NCBI RefSeq assembly: GCF_900112205.1
Contig: NZ_FOKW01000003.1
Location: forward strand, 310,001 to 374,000
DNA from: Natronobacterium haloterrestre
GTDB lineage: Archaea; Halobacteriota; Halobacteria; Halobacteriales; Natrialbaceae
Reading direction: 5' to 3'
DNA length: 64,000 nt
A program made the position numbers and the translations under genes. Below are positions 52,952 through 61,850 of the stretch, piece after piece. Below the pieces are notes generated by a model. That model searched no databases. It saw only the letters and a list, made by a program, of their open reading frames with translations, and was not told the DNA's origin. The stretch's first letter is position 1; every line of letters starts with the position of its first letter.

Positions 52952-53218
52952 ATGGCTGAGATTCGAACGTACGCCCTGATCTACGTGGCACTGTTGCTCC
53001 TGGGTACGGGCAAGTTCGTGTTCTTCGAGTTCGATCAGTACTTCACGTATACGATGGCAATGGGGGGAACGATCCTGCTGGCGGTTACGAAGTCATTGCT
53101 GATCGCTGGCTTCTACCAGCACCTCGTCGAAGAACCGCGTTCGATCACGTACATGATGGGAGTCGCCGTGTTCATGGTCTTCCTGCTTGCCGTCGCGGCG
53201 GGCTACTCCATCCAGTAA
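52952..53218 (+). CDS. Cytochrome c oxidase subunit IV, prokaryotic type
   Basis: 88 residues with three hydrophobic helices: IRTYALIYVALLLLGTGKF, TMAMGGTILLAVTKSLLIAG and ITYMMGVAVFMVFLLAVAAG, the layout of the small CyoD/CtaF-like subunit. The family motif KSLLIAGFYQHL is present. It associates with subunits I/III in the membrane. Located 192 bases downstream of coxAC. Confidence 0.85.
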   Translation: MAEIRTYALIYVALLLLGTGKFVFFEFDQYFTYTMAMGGTILLAVTKSLLIAGFYQHLVEEPRSITYMMGVAVFMVFLLAVAAGYSIQ

Positions 53219-53579
53219 CGGTTCCGAACAGGTCTGCGGTCGTTTCTCTCGGCGTTTGGAACTGGTATCCGTTCTGTCCCGACTCGTTCCGTTCTGTCCC
53301 GACTCGTTCCGTTCTGTCCCGACTCGTTCCGTTCCGTTCCCCGTCTAACCCGTTCATATCCATCCCGCTCGTAGCGACTGTTCTGCAGTGACACAGGCTC
53401 CTGTATCGCCTCGAGCGATCCCCGGGAAAGTTCGAACCCGACCGAACGGACAAACGACTGTCGACGACGAACAAGGAAGGTGGAGGCGCAGAAACGGCCC
53501 GTCGGGACCGTCCGAGTACGGCCGCTCGAGTACGGAAACGAAAACGAGCCGGAAAAACCGGCAGGAGAAAACGGCTGCG
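53219..53579. other. Spacer after the oxidase genes, with tandem repeat
   Basis: No gene is supported in this 361-base spacer. Three perfect 20-base copies of GTTCTGTCCCGACTCGTTCC run from 53271 to 53330, followed by two extra GTTCC units. The remaining sequence shows nothing recognisable. Confidence 0.6.
53271..53330. repeat. 20-base tandem repeat, three perfect copies
   Basis: The unit GTTCTGTCCCGACTCGTTCC is repeated three times without a mismatch between the subunit IV gene and the FKBP gene. Confidence 0.9.
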
Positions 53580-54548
53580 TTACTCTTCGGCGCCTTCGAG
53601 CTCTTCGACGATCTCGTCGGCGTCGACGTCGGCGTCCTCGAGGGCGTCCTCGATGTCACCGCCGCCGGCACCGCCCATGCCGCCCATCATGCCGGGCATG
53701 CCCATGCCGCCCATGCCGTCGATGACTTCCTGGACGATGATGCGGTCGACGCCGATCTGGTCGATGATCTGCTGACCGATCTGCTGTTTGCCCATCATCC
53801 ACTGCTGGTTCATCGTCATCTGGGGCGTCGCCTCGAGGTAGAGGGTCTCCTTCTCGACGACCTCAGTCTCGAACTCGGGCTCGGCGTCTTCGTCGTCCTC
53901 GTCGGGTTCGACGGGGACCTCTTCCTCGACCTCGTCGGTCTCGATCCAGAGCTCGGGTTCCATGCCGAGCATCATCTCGAAGAGACCGGCGGCCTGCTGC
54001 TCGCGGTCGTCGACGACGTCGACGACTTCGTACTCGTACTCGACGTCCTCGCCGGCCAGCGGGTGGTTGAAGTCGACGCGGGCACGACCGCCGATGATCG
54101 TGCTGATGTAGCCCTGGCGACCGTCGACCTGGACGTTCGCGCCGGGGTAGCGGTCGTCCTCGTCGATTTTCTCGGCGCTGACGGTCTCGACGTTGTCGGG
54201 GTCGTATTCGCCGAAGGCGTCCTCGGCGGGGACCGCCACGGTACCCTCGTCACCGGGCTCGGAGCCGATGACGGCTTCTTCGACGTCCTCGAAGATGTGA
54301 CCCTCGCCCAGCACGATCGTGCGGGGCTTGAACTCCTGGCCCTGGTCGTCGACACCTTCTTCCTCGGCGACCTCGGGGTCGGTCGTGTCGACCAGCTGTT
54401 CCTCTTCGACGGTGTAGGCAGTGTAGTCGAGCTTGACGAAATCGCCTTCCTGAAGCCCCTCGGCTTCGGTCTCGGTTTCGTCTTCGGCTGCGGCTTCGTC
54501 GACGTCATCGGCCTGCTCGTCTAGCTCGGCCTCTTGATCCTCGGTCAT
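53580..54548 (-). CDS. FKBP-type peptidyl-prolyl isomerase, SlyD-like, with Met/Gly-rich tail
   Basis: 322 residues. A Glu/Asp-rich N-terminal 30 residues precede an FKBP domain with an IF (insert-in-flap) region: EGDFVKLDYTAYTVEEEQLV, LGEGHIFEDVEEAVIGSEPG, then FNHPLAGEDVEYEYEVVDV. The C-terminal 120 residues have a further alpha/beta part, then MNQQWMMGKQQIGQQ and a Met/Gly run (about 285-305) before an acidic end. Such tails in SlyD-like proteins can bind substrate or metal. It folds proline-containing cytoplasmic proteins. ATTTAAG is at TATA position before the start. Confidence 0.9.
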   Translation of the reverse strand: MTEDQEAELDEQADDVDEAAAEDETETEAEGLQEGDFVKLDYTAYTVEEEQLVDTTDPEVAEEEGVDDQGQEFKPRTIVLGEGHIFEDVEEAVIGSEPGDEGTVAVPAEDAFGEYDPDNVETVSAEKIDEDDRYPGANVQVDGRQGYISTIIGGRARVDFNHPLAGEDVEYEYEVVDVVDDREQQAAGLFEMMLGMEPELWIETDEVEEEVPVEPDEDDEDAEPEFETEVVEKETLYLEATPQMTMNQQWMMGKQQIGQQIIDQIGVDRIIVQEVIDGMGGMGMPGMMGGMGGAGGGDIEDALEDADVDADEIVEELEGAEE

Positions 54549-54636
54549 ACCTTGTACGTCCGCCCGTCTACATTTAAGTACGACGTTTTCCCGCGAGAGC
54601 GACCGATACTTACGACCGCTCGTCGTCGCAGCGAGT

Positions 54637-55275
54637 ATGTACGAGGTCGAAGTCAAGGTCCCGGCGGACTTACAGCGAGTCCGGGAACGGCTCGAGAGCC
54701 TCGAGGCCGGTGCGCGACCGCTGGAGAGCGTGATCCAGGTCGATACCTACTACGATGCACCCCATCGCTCGTTCCCCGAGACCGACGAGGCGCTTCGGAT
54801 CCGGTCGGAACGAACGGTGAGCGAGGCTGACGTGGGGGAGACCGAACCCTCCCAGGCAGAAGAAAGCGAGGGGGGCGAGGAGCGAACGAAGATCACGTAC
54901 AAGGGCCCGCTCGTCGACGACGAGTCGAAAACCCGGGAGGAAGTCGAGACCCTGGTCGACGACCGGACGGCGATGGACGCGCTCTTGACGAACCTGGGCT
55001 TCGATCCGGCGGCGACGGTCCGGAAGTCCCGTGATCGGTACGCCGTGTCGGTCGCGGACCTCGAGTTCGAGGACACGGCTGCCGAGACGTTGCTGGTCAC
55101 CCTCGACGAGGTCGACGGCGTCGGCGAGTACGTCGAAGTCGAAACCGAAATCGACGACGAGGGGGACCTCGAGACCGCACGGGAGGCTGCCTATGCTCTC
55201 CTCGAGCGGCTGGGACTCGATCCCGACGACGGGGTTCGGACCTCGTATCTCGGCCTATTGCTCGAGCGGTCCTGA
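54637..55275 (+). CDS. CYTH-domain protein (class IV adenylate cyclase-like)
   Basis: 212 residues. It opens MYEVEVKVPADL, the ExExK signature of CYTH proteins, and carries further acidic and basic tunnel residues (IQVDTYYDAPHRSF, EALRIRSE, KITYKGPL, YVEVETEID). The family hydrolyses or cyclises triphosphates; archaeal members are often thiamine- or inorganic-triphosphatase-like, so CyaB-type cyclase activity should not be assumed. An acidic low-complexity loop lies near residues 65-85. A GATACTTA TATA-like tract is 25-32 bases upstream. Confidence 0.88.
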   Translation: MYEVEVKVPADLQRVRERLESLEAGARPLESVIQVDTYYDAPHRSFPETDEALRIRSERTVSEADVGETEPSQAEESEGGEERTKITYKGPLVDDESKTREEVETLVDDRTAMDALLTNLGFDPAATVRKSRDRYAVSVADLEFEDTAAETLLVTLDEVDGVGEYVEVETEIDDEGDLETAREAAYALLERLGLDPDDGVRTSYLGLLLERS

Positions 55276-55336
55276 CGCCCTCGGCCCGCGATCGTATAAC
55301 CCACGGGTATCGGATCGGCGAAATCCCTTTCCGCAA

Positions 55337-55344
55337 GTTATAGA
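55337..55344 (+). promoter_or_regulatory. TATA box of the methionine adenosyltransferase gene
   Basis: AGTTATAG lies 25-32 bases before the ATG at 55369, the leaderless spacing. Confidence 0.5.
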
Positions 55345-55368
55345 ACCACGCTGTTCGAAGAGCCGGCA

Positions 55369-56574
55369 ATGAGCGAGCGGAATATTCGAGTCGAGCCGAT
55401 CGACCGGCAGGCAGTAGAAGACCAGGAGGTCGAGATCGTCGAGCGAAAGGGGATCGGCCATCCCGATTCGATCTGTGACGGCGTCGCCGAGAGCGTCGCC
55501 AGCGCCCTGGCCCAGGAGTACCTGGACCGGGTCGGCAAGGTGTTGCACTTCAACACCGACGAGACCCAACTCGTCGCGGGCGAAGCCGCGCCCGCGTTCG
55601 GCGGCGGCGAGGTCGTCGATCCCATCTATCTCCTGATCGTCGGCCGTGCGACCAAACGTTACGAGGGCCAGACGATTCCGACCGAGCGGATCGCGCTGAC
55701 GGCTGCCCGCGAATATTTGGAGGAGACGATCCCCCAACTCGAGTACGGCGAGGACATCATCGTCGACGTCAAACTCGGCGAGGGCAGCGGGGACCTGCAG
55801 GAGGTCTTCGGCGAGGACGAAGTGAGCGTCCCGATGGCCAACGACACGAGTTTCGGCGTCGGCCACGCGCCGCTGACGGAGACCGAGCGGATCGTCTCCG
55901 AGGCCGAACGCCGGCTGAACGGCGAGTTCGCCGAGGAGAACCCCTACCTCGGCCCGGACGTGAAGCTCATGGGTAAACGCGAGGGCGACAAGATCGACGT
56001 CACCGTCGCCGCGGCGATGATCGACGAGTACATCGCGGATCTGGACGAGTACGACCGGGCCGTCGAGTCGGTCCGCGAGTTCGTCGCCGAGGTCGCAGCC
56101 GATCACACGGACCGCGAGGTCGACGTCCACGTCAACACGGCCGACGACTACGACGAGGGTTCGATCTACCTCACCGTCACCGGCACGTCCGCAGAACAGG
56201 GCGACGACGGCTCTGTCGGCCGCGGTAACCGCGCTAACGGACTCATCACGCCGAACCGCTCGATGTCGATGGAGGCGACCAGCGGCAAGAACCCCGTCAA
56301 CCACATCGGGAAGATCTACAACCTGCTCTCGACAGAAATCGCCGAGTCCGTCGTGAGCGAGGTCGACGGCATCCGCGACCTGCGGGTCCGACTGCTCTCC
56401 CAGATCGGCCGGCCGATCGACCAGCCCCACGTCGCCGACGTCCACGTGGTCACCGAGGACGGCGTCACAATCGACGACGTCGACGGAGAGATCGAAGCGA
56501 TCGTCGACCGCGAACTCGCAGACGTCACGGAGATCACGCGCCGCGTGATCGACGGCGAACTCTCGACGTTCTGA
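55369..56574 (+). CDS. mat: Archaeal-type S-adenosylmethionine synthetase
   Basis: 401 residues, the archaeal MAT family, which is distant from bacterial MetK. Recognisable blocks are [62 protein letters not shown] and [14 protein letters not shown]. It makes SAM for methylation, including by the fibrillarin at 8.9 kb. A 22-base tandem repeat follows the gene. Confidence 0.96.
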   Translation: MSERNIRVEPIDRQAVEDQEVEIVERKGIGHPDSICDGVAESVASALAQEYLDRVGKVLHFNTDETQLVAGEAAPAFGGGEVVDPIYLLIVGRATKRYEGQTIPTERIALTAAREYLEETIPQLEYGEDIIVDVKLGEGSGDLQEVFGEDEVSVPMANDTSFGVGHAPLTETERIVSEAERRLNGEFAEENPYLGPDVKLMGKREGDKIDVTVAAAMIDEYIADLDEYDRAVESVREFVAEVAADHTDREVDVHVNTADDYDEGSIYLTVTGTSAEQGDDGSVGRGNRANGLITPNRSMSMEATSGKNPVNHIGKIYNLLSTEIAESVVSEVDGIRDLRVRLLSQIGRPIDQPHVADVHVVTEDGVTIDDVDGEIEAIVDRELADVTEITRRVIDGELSTF

Positions 56575-56624
56575 GCGGTCCAGCCGGTCCGAATCTCGAG
56601 TCACGTTTTCCTCGCGGTTCCGCC

Positions 56625-56712
56625 CCAGTAGCCGCTGTCGTCCGATCCAGTAGCCGCTGTCGTCCGATCCAGTAGCCGCTGTCGTCCGATCCAGTAGCCG
56701 CTGTCGTCCGAC
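56625..56712. repeat. 22-base tandem repeat, four copies
   Basis: Four head-to-tail copies of a 22-base unit beginning CCAGTAGCCGCTGTCG, with a single change in the last copy, lie in the 276-base gap between mat and the MFS gene. The gap otherwise shows no gene. Confidence 0.92.
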
Positions 56713-56850
56713 ATCGCACTCCAGCGTCGCGTCCCACCGGATCAATCCCGGCGCGGTAGCGACAGCGCGGACCGGATCCGACAGAACGATTAGCCGGGCC
56801 CCCGTTCGTCGAGACGAGTTACGTTTCGAAATAGTACGGAGCGATCACCA

Positions 56851-58080
56851 GTGAACCTCCCCTCCATAGAGTCCAACCGGGTCGTGCTCGCGGTCGTCGC
56901 CAGCACCTTCTTCGTCGGGTTCGGCGGCGGGGTCATCTTCCCGATCCTGCCCAACCTCGGCGAGTACCTGGGGATCTCCGCGTTCATGGTCGGCTTCATC
57001 CTGAGCGCGAACCGGTTCACCCGGCTGGTGGCGAACGCGCCGGCCGGCGCGCTGGTCGACCGGATCGGCACCCGCACACCGTTTATCGCCGGACTGGCGA
57101 TCGAGGGGCTCGCGACCTCGATGTACGTCGTCGCGCTGTTCTCGCCGCTGCCGGAGTTCTGGTTCGTCGTCGCACGGGTTCTCTGGGGCCTGGGCAGCGC
57201 CCTCGTCTTCGCGACGGCCTACACCATCACGGCCGACGTCAGCGAGGCCGACTCGAGGGGGACGAGCATGGGCATCGTACGTGCGGGGATCACGTTCGGC
57301 TTCCCCGCCGGCCTGGTGCTGGGCGGGATCGTCAGCGACGTCTGGAGTAACGGGGCGGCGTTCGTCCTCGCGGCCTCGTTCGCGGGACTTGCGAGCGTCA
57401 TCGCGTACCTGATCGTCCCCGAAACGCACGTCGAGGGCGAACAGGAGTCGGTCAAGCCCTGGGACCTCGAGATTTCGGTCCCGGCAGTCACCGTCGGCCT
57501 CGTGAACTTCGGGCTCTACTTCGCGTACATCGGCGTGCTGTTCTCGACGCTCGTGCTCCTGCTCGATGCGCGTGCCGTCTCGATCTTCGGCCTCGACGCG
57601 CAGGGGTCGTCGGGCATGCTGATGGCCGTAACGGTGCTCACCGGGTCGGTGTTCACGCTCGGCGGCGGCGTCCTGAGCGATTCGGTCGGCGCTCGTGTGC
57701 CCGTCCTGCTGGGCTTTCTGCTCACCTCGTTCGTCGGGTTCGTCGCGCTGTCGGTCGGTCGGAGTTTCGAGGTGCTGGTACTGGCCTGCGTGCTGATCGG
57801 CGCGGGACAGGGCGGCGTCGGCGGCCCGCTGACGGCGCTGCTTGCCGATCTCACCCCCGAGGACAGGGTCGGTCGCGCGATGGGGACCAACAACGTCCTC
57901 GGCGACGTCGGGGGCGGACTCGGGCCGCTCGTCTCGCTCCCGCTCGTCGAGGCCGTCAGTTTCGAGTTCGTCTACGGAGTCAGCGCCGCCCTGCCGCTGC
58001 TCGCGGGAGTCGTCCTCGTCGCCGGTATCTACGCCCATACGGGCCGGATGAACCCCTCGATCGGCGAGTCGGCCGGGTAA
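56851..58080 (+). CDS. Major facilitator superfamily transporter
   Basis: 409 residues, twelve predicted helices in two six-helix halves joined by a charged loop near residue 195-205. The loop after helix 2 has the MFS motif A remnant GALVDRIGTRTPF, and the equivalent in the second half is GVLSDSVGARVPVLLG. The family exports drugs or moves small solutes; substrate unknown. The start is GTG with no Shine-Dalgarno. Separated by 54 bases from thiI. Confidence 0.85.
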   Translation: MNLPSIESNRVVLAVVASTFFVGFGGGVIFPILPNLGEYLGISAFMVGFILSANRFTRLVANAPAGALVDRIGTRTPFIAGLAIEGLATSMYVVALFSPLPEFWFVVARVLWGLGSALVFATAYTITADVSEADSRGTSMGIVRAGITFGFPAGLVLGGIVSDVWSNGAAFVLAASFAGLASVIAYLIVPETHVEGEQESVKPWDLEISVPAVTVGLVNFGLYFAYIGVLFSTLVLLLDARAVSIFGLDAQGSSGMLMAVTVLTGSVFTLGGGVLSDSVGARVPVLLGFLLTSFVGFVALSVGRSFEVLVLACVLIGAGQGGVGGPLTALLADLTPEDRVGRAMGTNNVLGDVGGGLGPLVSLPLVEAVSFEFVYGVSAALPLLAGVVLVAGIYAHTGRMNPSIGESAG

Positions 58081-58105
58081 TTCGACGGGCCACGCTCGTA
58101 ACCCC

Positions 58106-58113
58106 CTTATAGC
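58106..58113 (+). promoter_or_regulatory. TATA box of thiI
   Basis: CTTATAGC lies 22-29 bases upstream of the thiI ATG, compatible with a leaderless transcript. Confidence 0.5.
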
Positions 58114-58134
58114 CCCGGTCATCTATCCACGCCC

Positions 58135-59319
58135 ATGCGCCCCCCTGGAGCCGACACGGTCCTCGTCCGCCACGGCGACCTCAATACGAAGAGTAACACG
58201 GTCAAACGCTACATGGAAGACCTCCTCGCGGCGAACCTCGAGGCCTTGCTCGACGATCGATCCATCCCCGGCGAGGTCGAGCGCCGCTGGAATCGCCCCC
58301 TGGTCCATACCAGCGAGGACGCGATCGACGCCGCAACTGCAGCCGCGACGGATACCTTCGGCGTCGTCTCCGCGAGTCCCGCAGTGACCGTCAGCACGGA
58401 GAAAGCGCGAATCCTCGAGGTCCTCGAGGAGACCGCACGCGCGTGCTACGACGGGGGGACGTTCGCCGTCGACGCCCGCCGGGCCGACAAGACCCTCCCC
58501 TACGACAGCGAGGACCTCGCTCGAGAGGGCGGGGCGGCCATCTGGGACGTCGTCGAGGACGAGTGCGAGTTCGAACCGGAGGTCGACCTCGACGACCCGG
58601 ACGTCACGTTCGGCGTCGAGGTCCGGGAGGACCTCGCGTTCGTCTACCTCGAGTCGGTCTCCGGCCCGGGCGGGCTCCCGCTCGGGGCCCAGGAGAAGAC
58701 GATCGCGCTCGTCAGTGGGGGGATCGACTCGCCGGTGGCTGCCTACGAGATCATGAGACGCGGCAGCCCGATCGTCCCGGTCTACGTGGACCTCGGGCAG
58801 TACGGGGGGATCGACCACGAGGCCCGGGCGATGGAGACGGTCCGGACGCTCGCCGAGTACGCCCCGAACTTCGACATGCAGGTCTACGAGGTCCCCGGCG
58901 GCGAGACGGTCGATCTGCTGGTCGACGAGATGGAGGTCGGCCGGATGCTCTCCCTGCGGCGCTTCTTCTACCGGGCCGCGGAGGTGCTGGCCGAGCGCGT
59001 CGACGCCCACGGAATCGTCACGGGGGAGGCGGTCGGCCAGAAGTCGAGCCAGACCGTCCAGAACCTCGGGGTCACCAGCCGGGCGACGTCGCTGCCGATC
59101 CACCGACCGCTGCTGACCTGGGACAAACACGACATCGTCGACCGCGCCCGCGAGATCGGGACGTTCACCGACTCGACGATCGACGCGGGCTGTAACCGCG
59201 TCGCGCCCGACCGCGCGGAGACGAACGCACGCCTGAAACGGCTCCTCGAGAACGAACCGGGCGACCTGCTCGAGCGGGCCGAGGAGGCGGCGAAGGCGGC
59301 GTACCTCGTGGAACCCTAG
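58135..59319 (+). CDS. thiI: tRNA 4-thiouridine synthetase ThiI
   Basis: 394 residues: an N-terminal ferredoxin-like part, a THUMP RNA-binding domain at about 60-170 and a PP-loop ATPase with SGGIDSP (194-200). It ends before the rhodanese domain of enteric ThiI, as is usual in archaea. It makes s4U8 in tRNA and may help thiazole sulfur transfer. The conserved Cys in the catalytic domain (DAGCNRVAPDR) is present. Its stop TAG shares the tetranucleotide CTAG with the stop of the converging regulator. Confidence 0.95.
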   Translation: MRPPGADTVLVRHGDLNTKSNTVKRYMEDLLAANLEALLDDRSIPGEVERRWNRPLVHTSEDAIDAATAAATDTFGVVSASPAVTVSTEKARILEVLEETARACYDGGTFAVDARRADKTLPYDSEDLAREGGAAIWDVVEDECEFEPEVDLDDPDVTFGVEVREDLAFVYLESVSGPGGLPLGAQEKTIALVSGGIDSPVAAYEIMRRGSPIVPVYVDLGQYGGIDHEARAMETVRTLAEYAPNFDMQVYEVPGGETVDLLVDEMEVGRMLSLRRFFYRAAEVLAERVDAHGIVTGEAVGQKSSQTVQNLGVTSRATSLPIHRPLLTWDKHDIVDRAREIGTFTDSTIDAGCNRVAPDRAETNARLKRLLENEPGDLLERAEEAAKAAYLVEP

Positions 59320-59966
59320 TACAGGTACGACACCAGCGTCGTCAACAGTTTCCGCTCGGCCCGCCGGAGGTGGTCCTCGACCGTCCGCCGGCTGACCTCG
59401 AGTTCCCCGGCCAACGCCTCGGTCGTCGTCTCCCGCGGCAACTCGTAGTAGCCCCGCTCGACGGCCAGCGACAGCACCTCGCGCTGGCGGCCCGTCAGTT
59501 CCGGCAGGGCGTCGTCCAGCGTCAGCAGCGGCGAGGAGTGGGAAGGGACGGTGATCTCGCGTTTGCTGCGGACGTCGATGTGGAACCCGTCCTCGAGCAG
59601 GTCGACGTACAGGTCGGTGAGGCTGTCGGCCTCGAGCGCGAGGATCCGGCAGTGTTTGGTGCCGTCCTCGTACCGCAGCGGCGGCACGAGCAGACAGTTG
59701 TGGGCCGCCAGGTAGCGGTCGATGTGGCTCTCGTCGTGGCCTTTGAAACACGAACTCGTGATGACGACGGCTTCACCGTCGTGTCGGACCTGTTCCTCGA
59801 CCCCGACGGTGTCGCGGATCCGCGAGAGCAGCGGCTCGATCCGGGAGCCAGCGGCGTAGAGCAGGTCCGAGTGCTCGTTACACCAGAGTTCGATCCGGCA
59901 GTCGCCCCCTTCCGTCGGTTCCGTGTAGACCGTCGAGTCTGCGATGGCGAAGGTCGCTTCGTACAC
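59316..59966 (-). CDS. Bat-type HTH regulator, probable hut regulator
   Basis: 216 residues from a GTG start, chosen because the family begins VYEATFAIADSTVY and because a TATA box lies at the leaderless distance. The N-terminal about 150 residues are the sensor-like region (RIEPLLSRIRDTVGVEEQV, VITSSCFKGHDESHIDRYLA), with a Cys/His-rich stretch that could bind a ligand or metal. The C-terminus has the HTH_10 domain (LTGRQREVLSLAVERGYYELP, LAGELEVSRRTVEDHLRRAE). It is divergent from hutU with 87 bases between, which makes control of histidine utilisation likely by position. Confidence 0.85.
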   Translation of the reverse strand: MYEATFAIADSTVYTEPTEGGDCRIELWCNEHSDLLYAAGSRIEPLLSRIRDTVGVEEQVRHDGEAVVITSSCFKGHDESHIDRYLAAHNCLLVPPLRYEDGTKHCRILALEADSLTDLYVDLLEDGFHIDVRSKREITVPSHSSPLLTLDDALPELTGRQREVLSLAVERGYYELPRETTTEALAGELEVSRRTVEDHLRRAERKLLTTLVSYLY

Positions 59967-60053
59967 GTGGTACCAACGAGCACGCCTTAACATATAAAGC
60001 CACTTCCGAAGGGAACGTGACCGGTATTGGGTCGCCACGTGCTAGTACTAGAC
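59967..60053. promoter_or_regulatory. Divergent promoter between the regulator and hutU
   Basis: TTTATATG on the minus strand (59990-59997) serves the regulator; GGTATTGG (60022-60029), 25-32 bases before hutU, is the weaker TATA candidate for the operon. A TATA box that departs from consensus fits an activator-dependent promoter. Confidence 0.5.
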
Positions 60054-61850
60054 ATGGCAGAACAACGATCGTCGACGCAGGAACGGGATCGACTCGGCGA
60101 GCCGAGCGACCAGTGGCGTGAGTACCAGGGCGCGCCGACCGGTACCGACCTCGAGTGCGAGGGGTGGCGACAGGAGGCCGCACTCCGGATGCTCAACAAC
60201 AACCTCGATCCGGAGGTCGCCGAAAAGCCGGAAGAGCTGGTCGTCTACGGCGGCACCGGCCGGGCGGCCCGATCGTGGGACGCCTACGACGCCATCCTCG
60301 AGGAACTCCGGACGCTCGCGGACGACGAGACCCTCCTCGTGCAGTCCGGCAAACCCGTGGGGCGGTTCGAGACCCACGAGCGCGCGCCCCGCGTGCTGAT
60401 CGCGAACTCGAACCTCGTCGGCAACTGGGACGACTGGGAGCACTTCCACGAACTCGAGGCCGAGGGCAAGATCATGTACGGCCAGATGACCGCGGGCTCG
60501 TGGGCCTACATCGGTACCCAGGGGATCATCCAGGGGACGTTCGAGACGCTCGCCGAGTTGGCACGGCAACACTTCGAGGGCGATTTGAGCGGGAAAATCG
60601 TCGCGACCGCCGGGCTGGGCGGCATGGGCGGCGCACAACCGCTCGCGGTCACGATGAACGGCGGCGTCTGCGTCGCGGCCGAGGTCGACGACGAGCGGAT
60701 CGACCGACGCATCGAGACGGGCTACTGCATGGAGAAGGTCGACGGCGTCGACGAGGCGATCGAACGGGCTGAAGAGGCCGCAGAGGCGGGCGAGCCCTAC
60801 AGCGTCGGCGTCCACGTCAACGCCGCCGAGTTACACGAACGGTTCCTCGAGCGCGGGTTCGTCCCCGACGTGGTCACCGACCAGACCAGCGCCCACGACG
60901 TGCTCGAGGGGTACTACCCCGCGGGCTACACGGTCGAGGAGGCCGACGAACTCCGCGAGCGCGATCCCGAGACTTACCGCGAGGAGAGCCTCGAGACGAT
61001 GGAACGCCACGTCGACGGCATCCTCGAGTTACAGGAACGTGGCGCGGTCGCCTTCGAGTACGGGAACAACATCCGCGGGCAGGTCGAAGACCACCGGGAG
61101 GAACGCCCGTGGCCCGTTTCTGGCAGCGATCCCGACGAGCGAGGGTCGTTCGACTTTCCCGGATTCGTTCCCGCCTACATCCGCCCGCAGTTCTGCCGCG
61201 GGAAAGGGCCGTTCCGCTGGGTCGCGCTCTCGGGCGATCCGGCGGACATCCACCGCACGGACGAGGCCGTCCTCGAGCTGTTCCCCGAGAAGGACCACCT
61301 CCGGCGGTGGATCGAACTCGCTCAGGACGAGATCCAGTTCCAGGGGCTCCCCAGTCGGGTCTGCTGGCTCGGCTACAACACGGAGGGCGAGGGCGACGAG
61401 GAACTGACCGAGCGCGCCCGCTTCGCCCTGCGGATCAACGAACTGGTCGCCGAGGGCGAGATTTCGGCCCCGGTCGTGGTCACGCGCGACCACCTCGACG
61501 CGGGGTCGGTCGCGAGCCCCAACCGGGAGACCGAGGCCATGAAGGACGGCACCGACGCGGTCGCGGACTGGCCGATCCTGAACGCCCTGCTGAACTGCGC
61601 GGCCGGCGCGGACATCGTCAGCGTTCACGACGGCGGCGGCGTCGGCATCGGCAACGCCCTCCACGCGAACAACCACGTCGTCCTCGACGGGAGCGACCTG
61701 GCCGCCGAGAAGGCCCGCCGGGTGTTCACCACCGACCCCGGGATAGGCGTGATCCGCCACGCCGACGCGGGCTACGAGGAGGCACTTTCAGAAGCCCGCG
61801 AGTCGAACGTCGAGGTACCGATGGCAACGGAGGCCGATCTCGAGCGATGA
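60054..61850 (+). CDS. hutU: Urocanate hydratase
   Basis: 598 residues, slightly longer than bacterial HutU. Converts urocanate to imidazolonepropionate using tightly bound NAD+ as electrophile. The NAD site [11 protein letters not shown] is at about 186-196, the family block [10 protein letters not shown] near 66-75, and the active-site Cys region [17 protein letters not shown] in the second half. First gene of a hutU-hutG-hutI operon; its stop overlaps the hutG ATG by four bases. Confidence 0.96.
   Translation: MAEQRSSTQERDRLGEPSDQWREYQGAPTGTDLECEGWRQEAALRMLNNNLDPEVAEKPEELVVYGGTGRAARSWDAYDAILEELRTLADDETLLVQSGKPVGRFETHERAPRVLIANSNLVGNWDDWEHFHELEAEGKIMYGQMTAGSWAYIGTQGIIQGTFETLAELARQHFEGDLSGKIVATAGLGGMGGAQPLAVTMNGGVCVAAEVDDERIDRRIETGYCMEKVDGVDEAIERAEEAAEAGEPYSVGVHVNAAELHERFLERGFVPDVVTDQTSAHDVLEGYYPAGYTVEEADELRERDPETYREESLETMERHVDGILELQERGAVAFEYGNNIRGQVEDHREERPWPVSGSDPDERGSFDFPGFVPAYIRPQFCRGKGPFRWVALSGDPADIHRTDEAVLELFPEKDHLRRWIELAQDEIQFQGLPSRVCWLGYNTEGEGDEELTERARFALRINELVAEGEISAPVVVTRDHLDAGSVASPNRETEAMKDGTDAVADWPILNALLNCAAGADIVSVHDGGGVGIGNALHANNHVVLDGSDLAAEKARRVFTTDPGIGVIRHADAGYEEALSEARESNVEVPMATEADLER

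Noticed and set aside
54637-55275. Adenylate cyclase producing cAMP
   Set aside because: CYTH fold is clear, but archaeal members are often triphosphatases; cyclase function should not be assigned from sequence.
61109-61846. Apparent hutG extension of 246 codons into hutU
   Set aside because: The frame stays open by GC bias inside hutU; the ATGA overlap at 61847 gives the normal HutG length.
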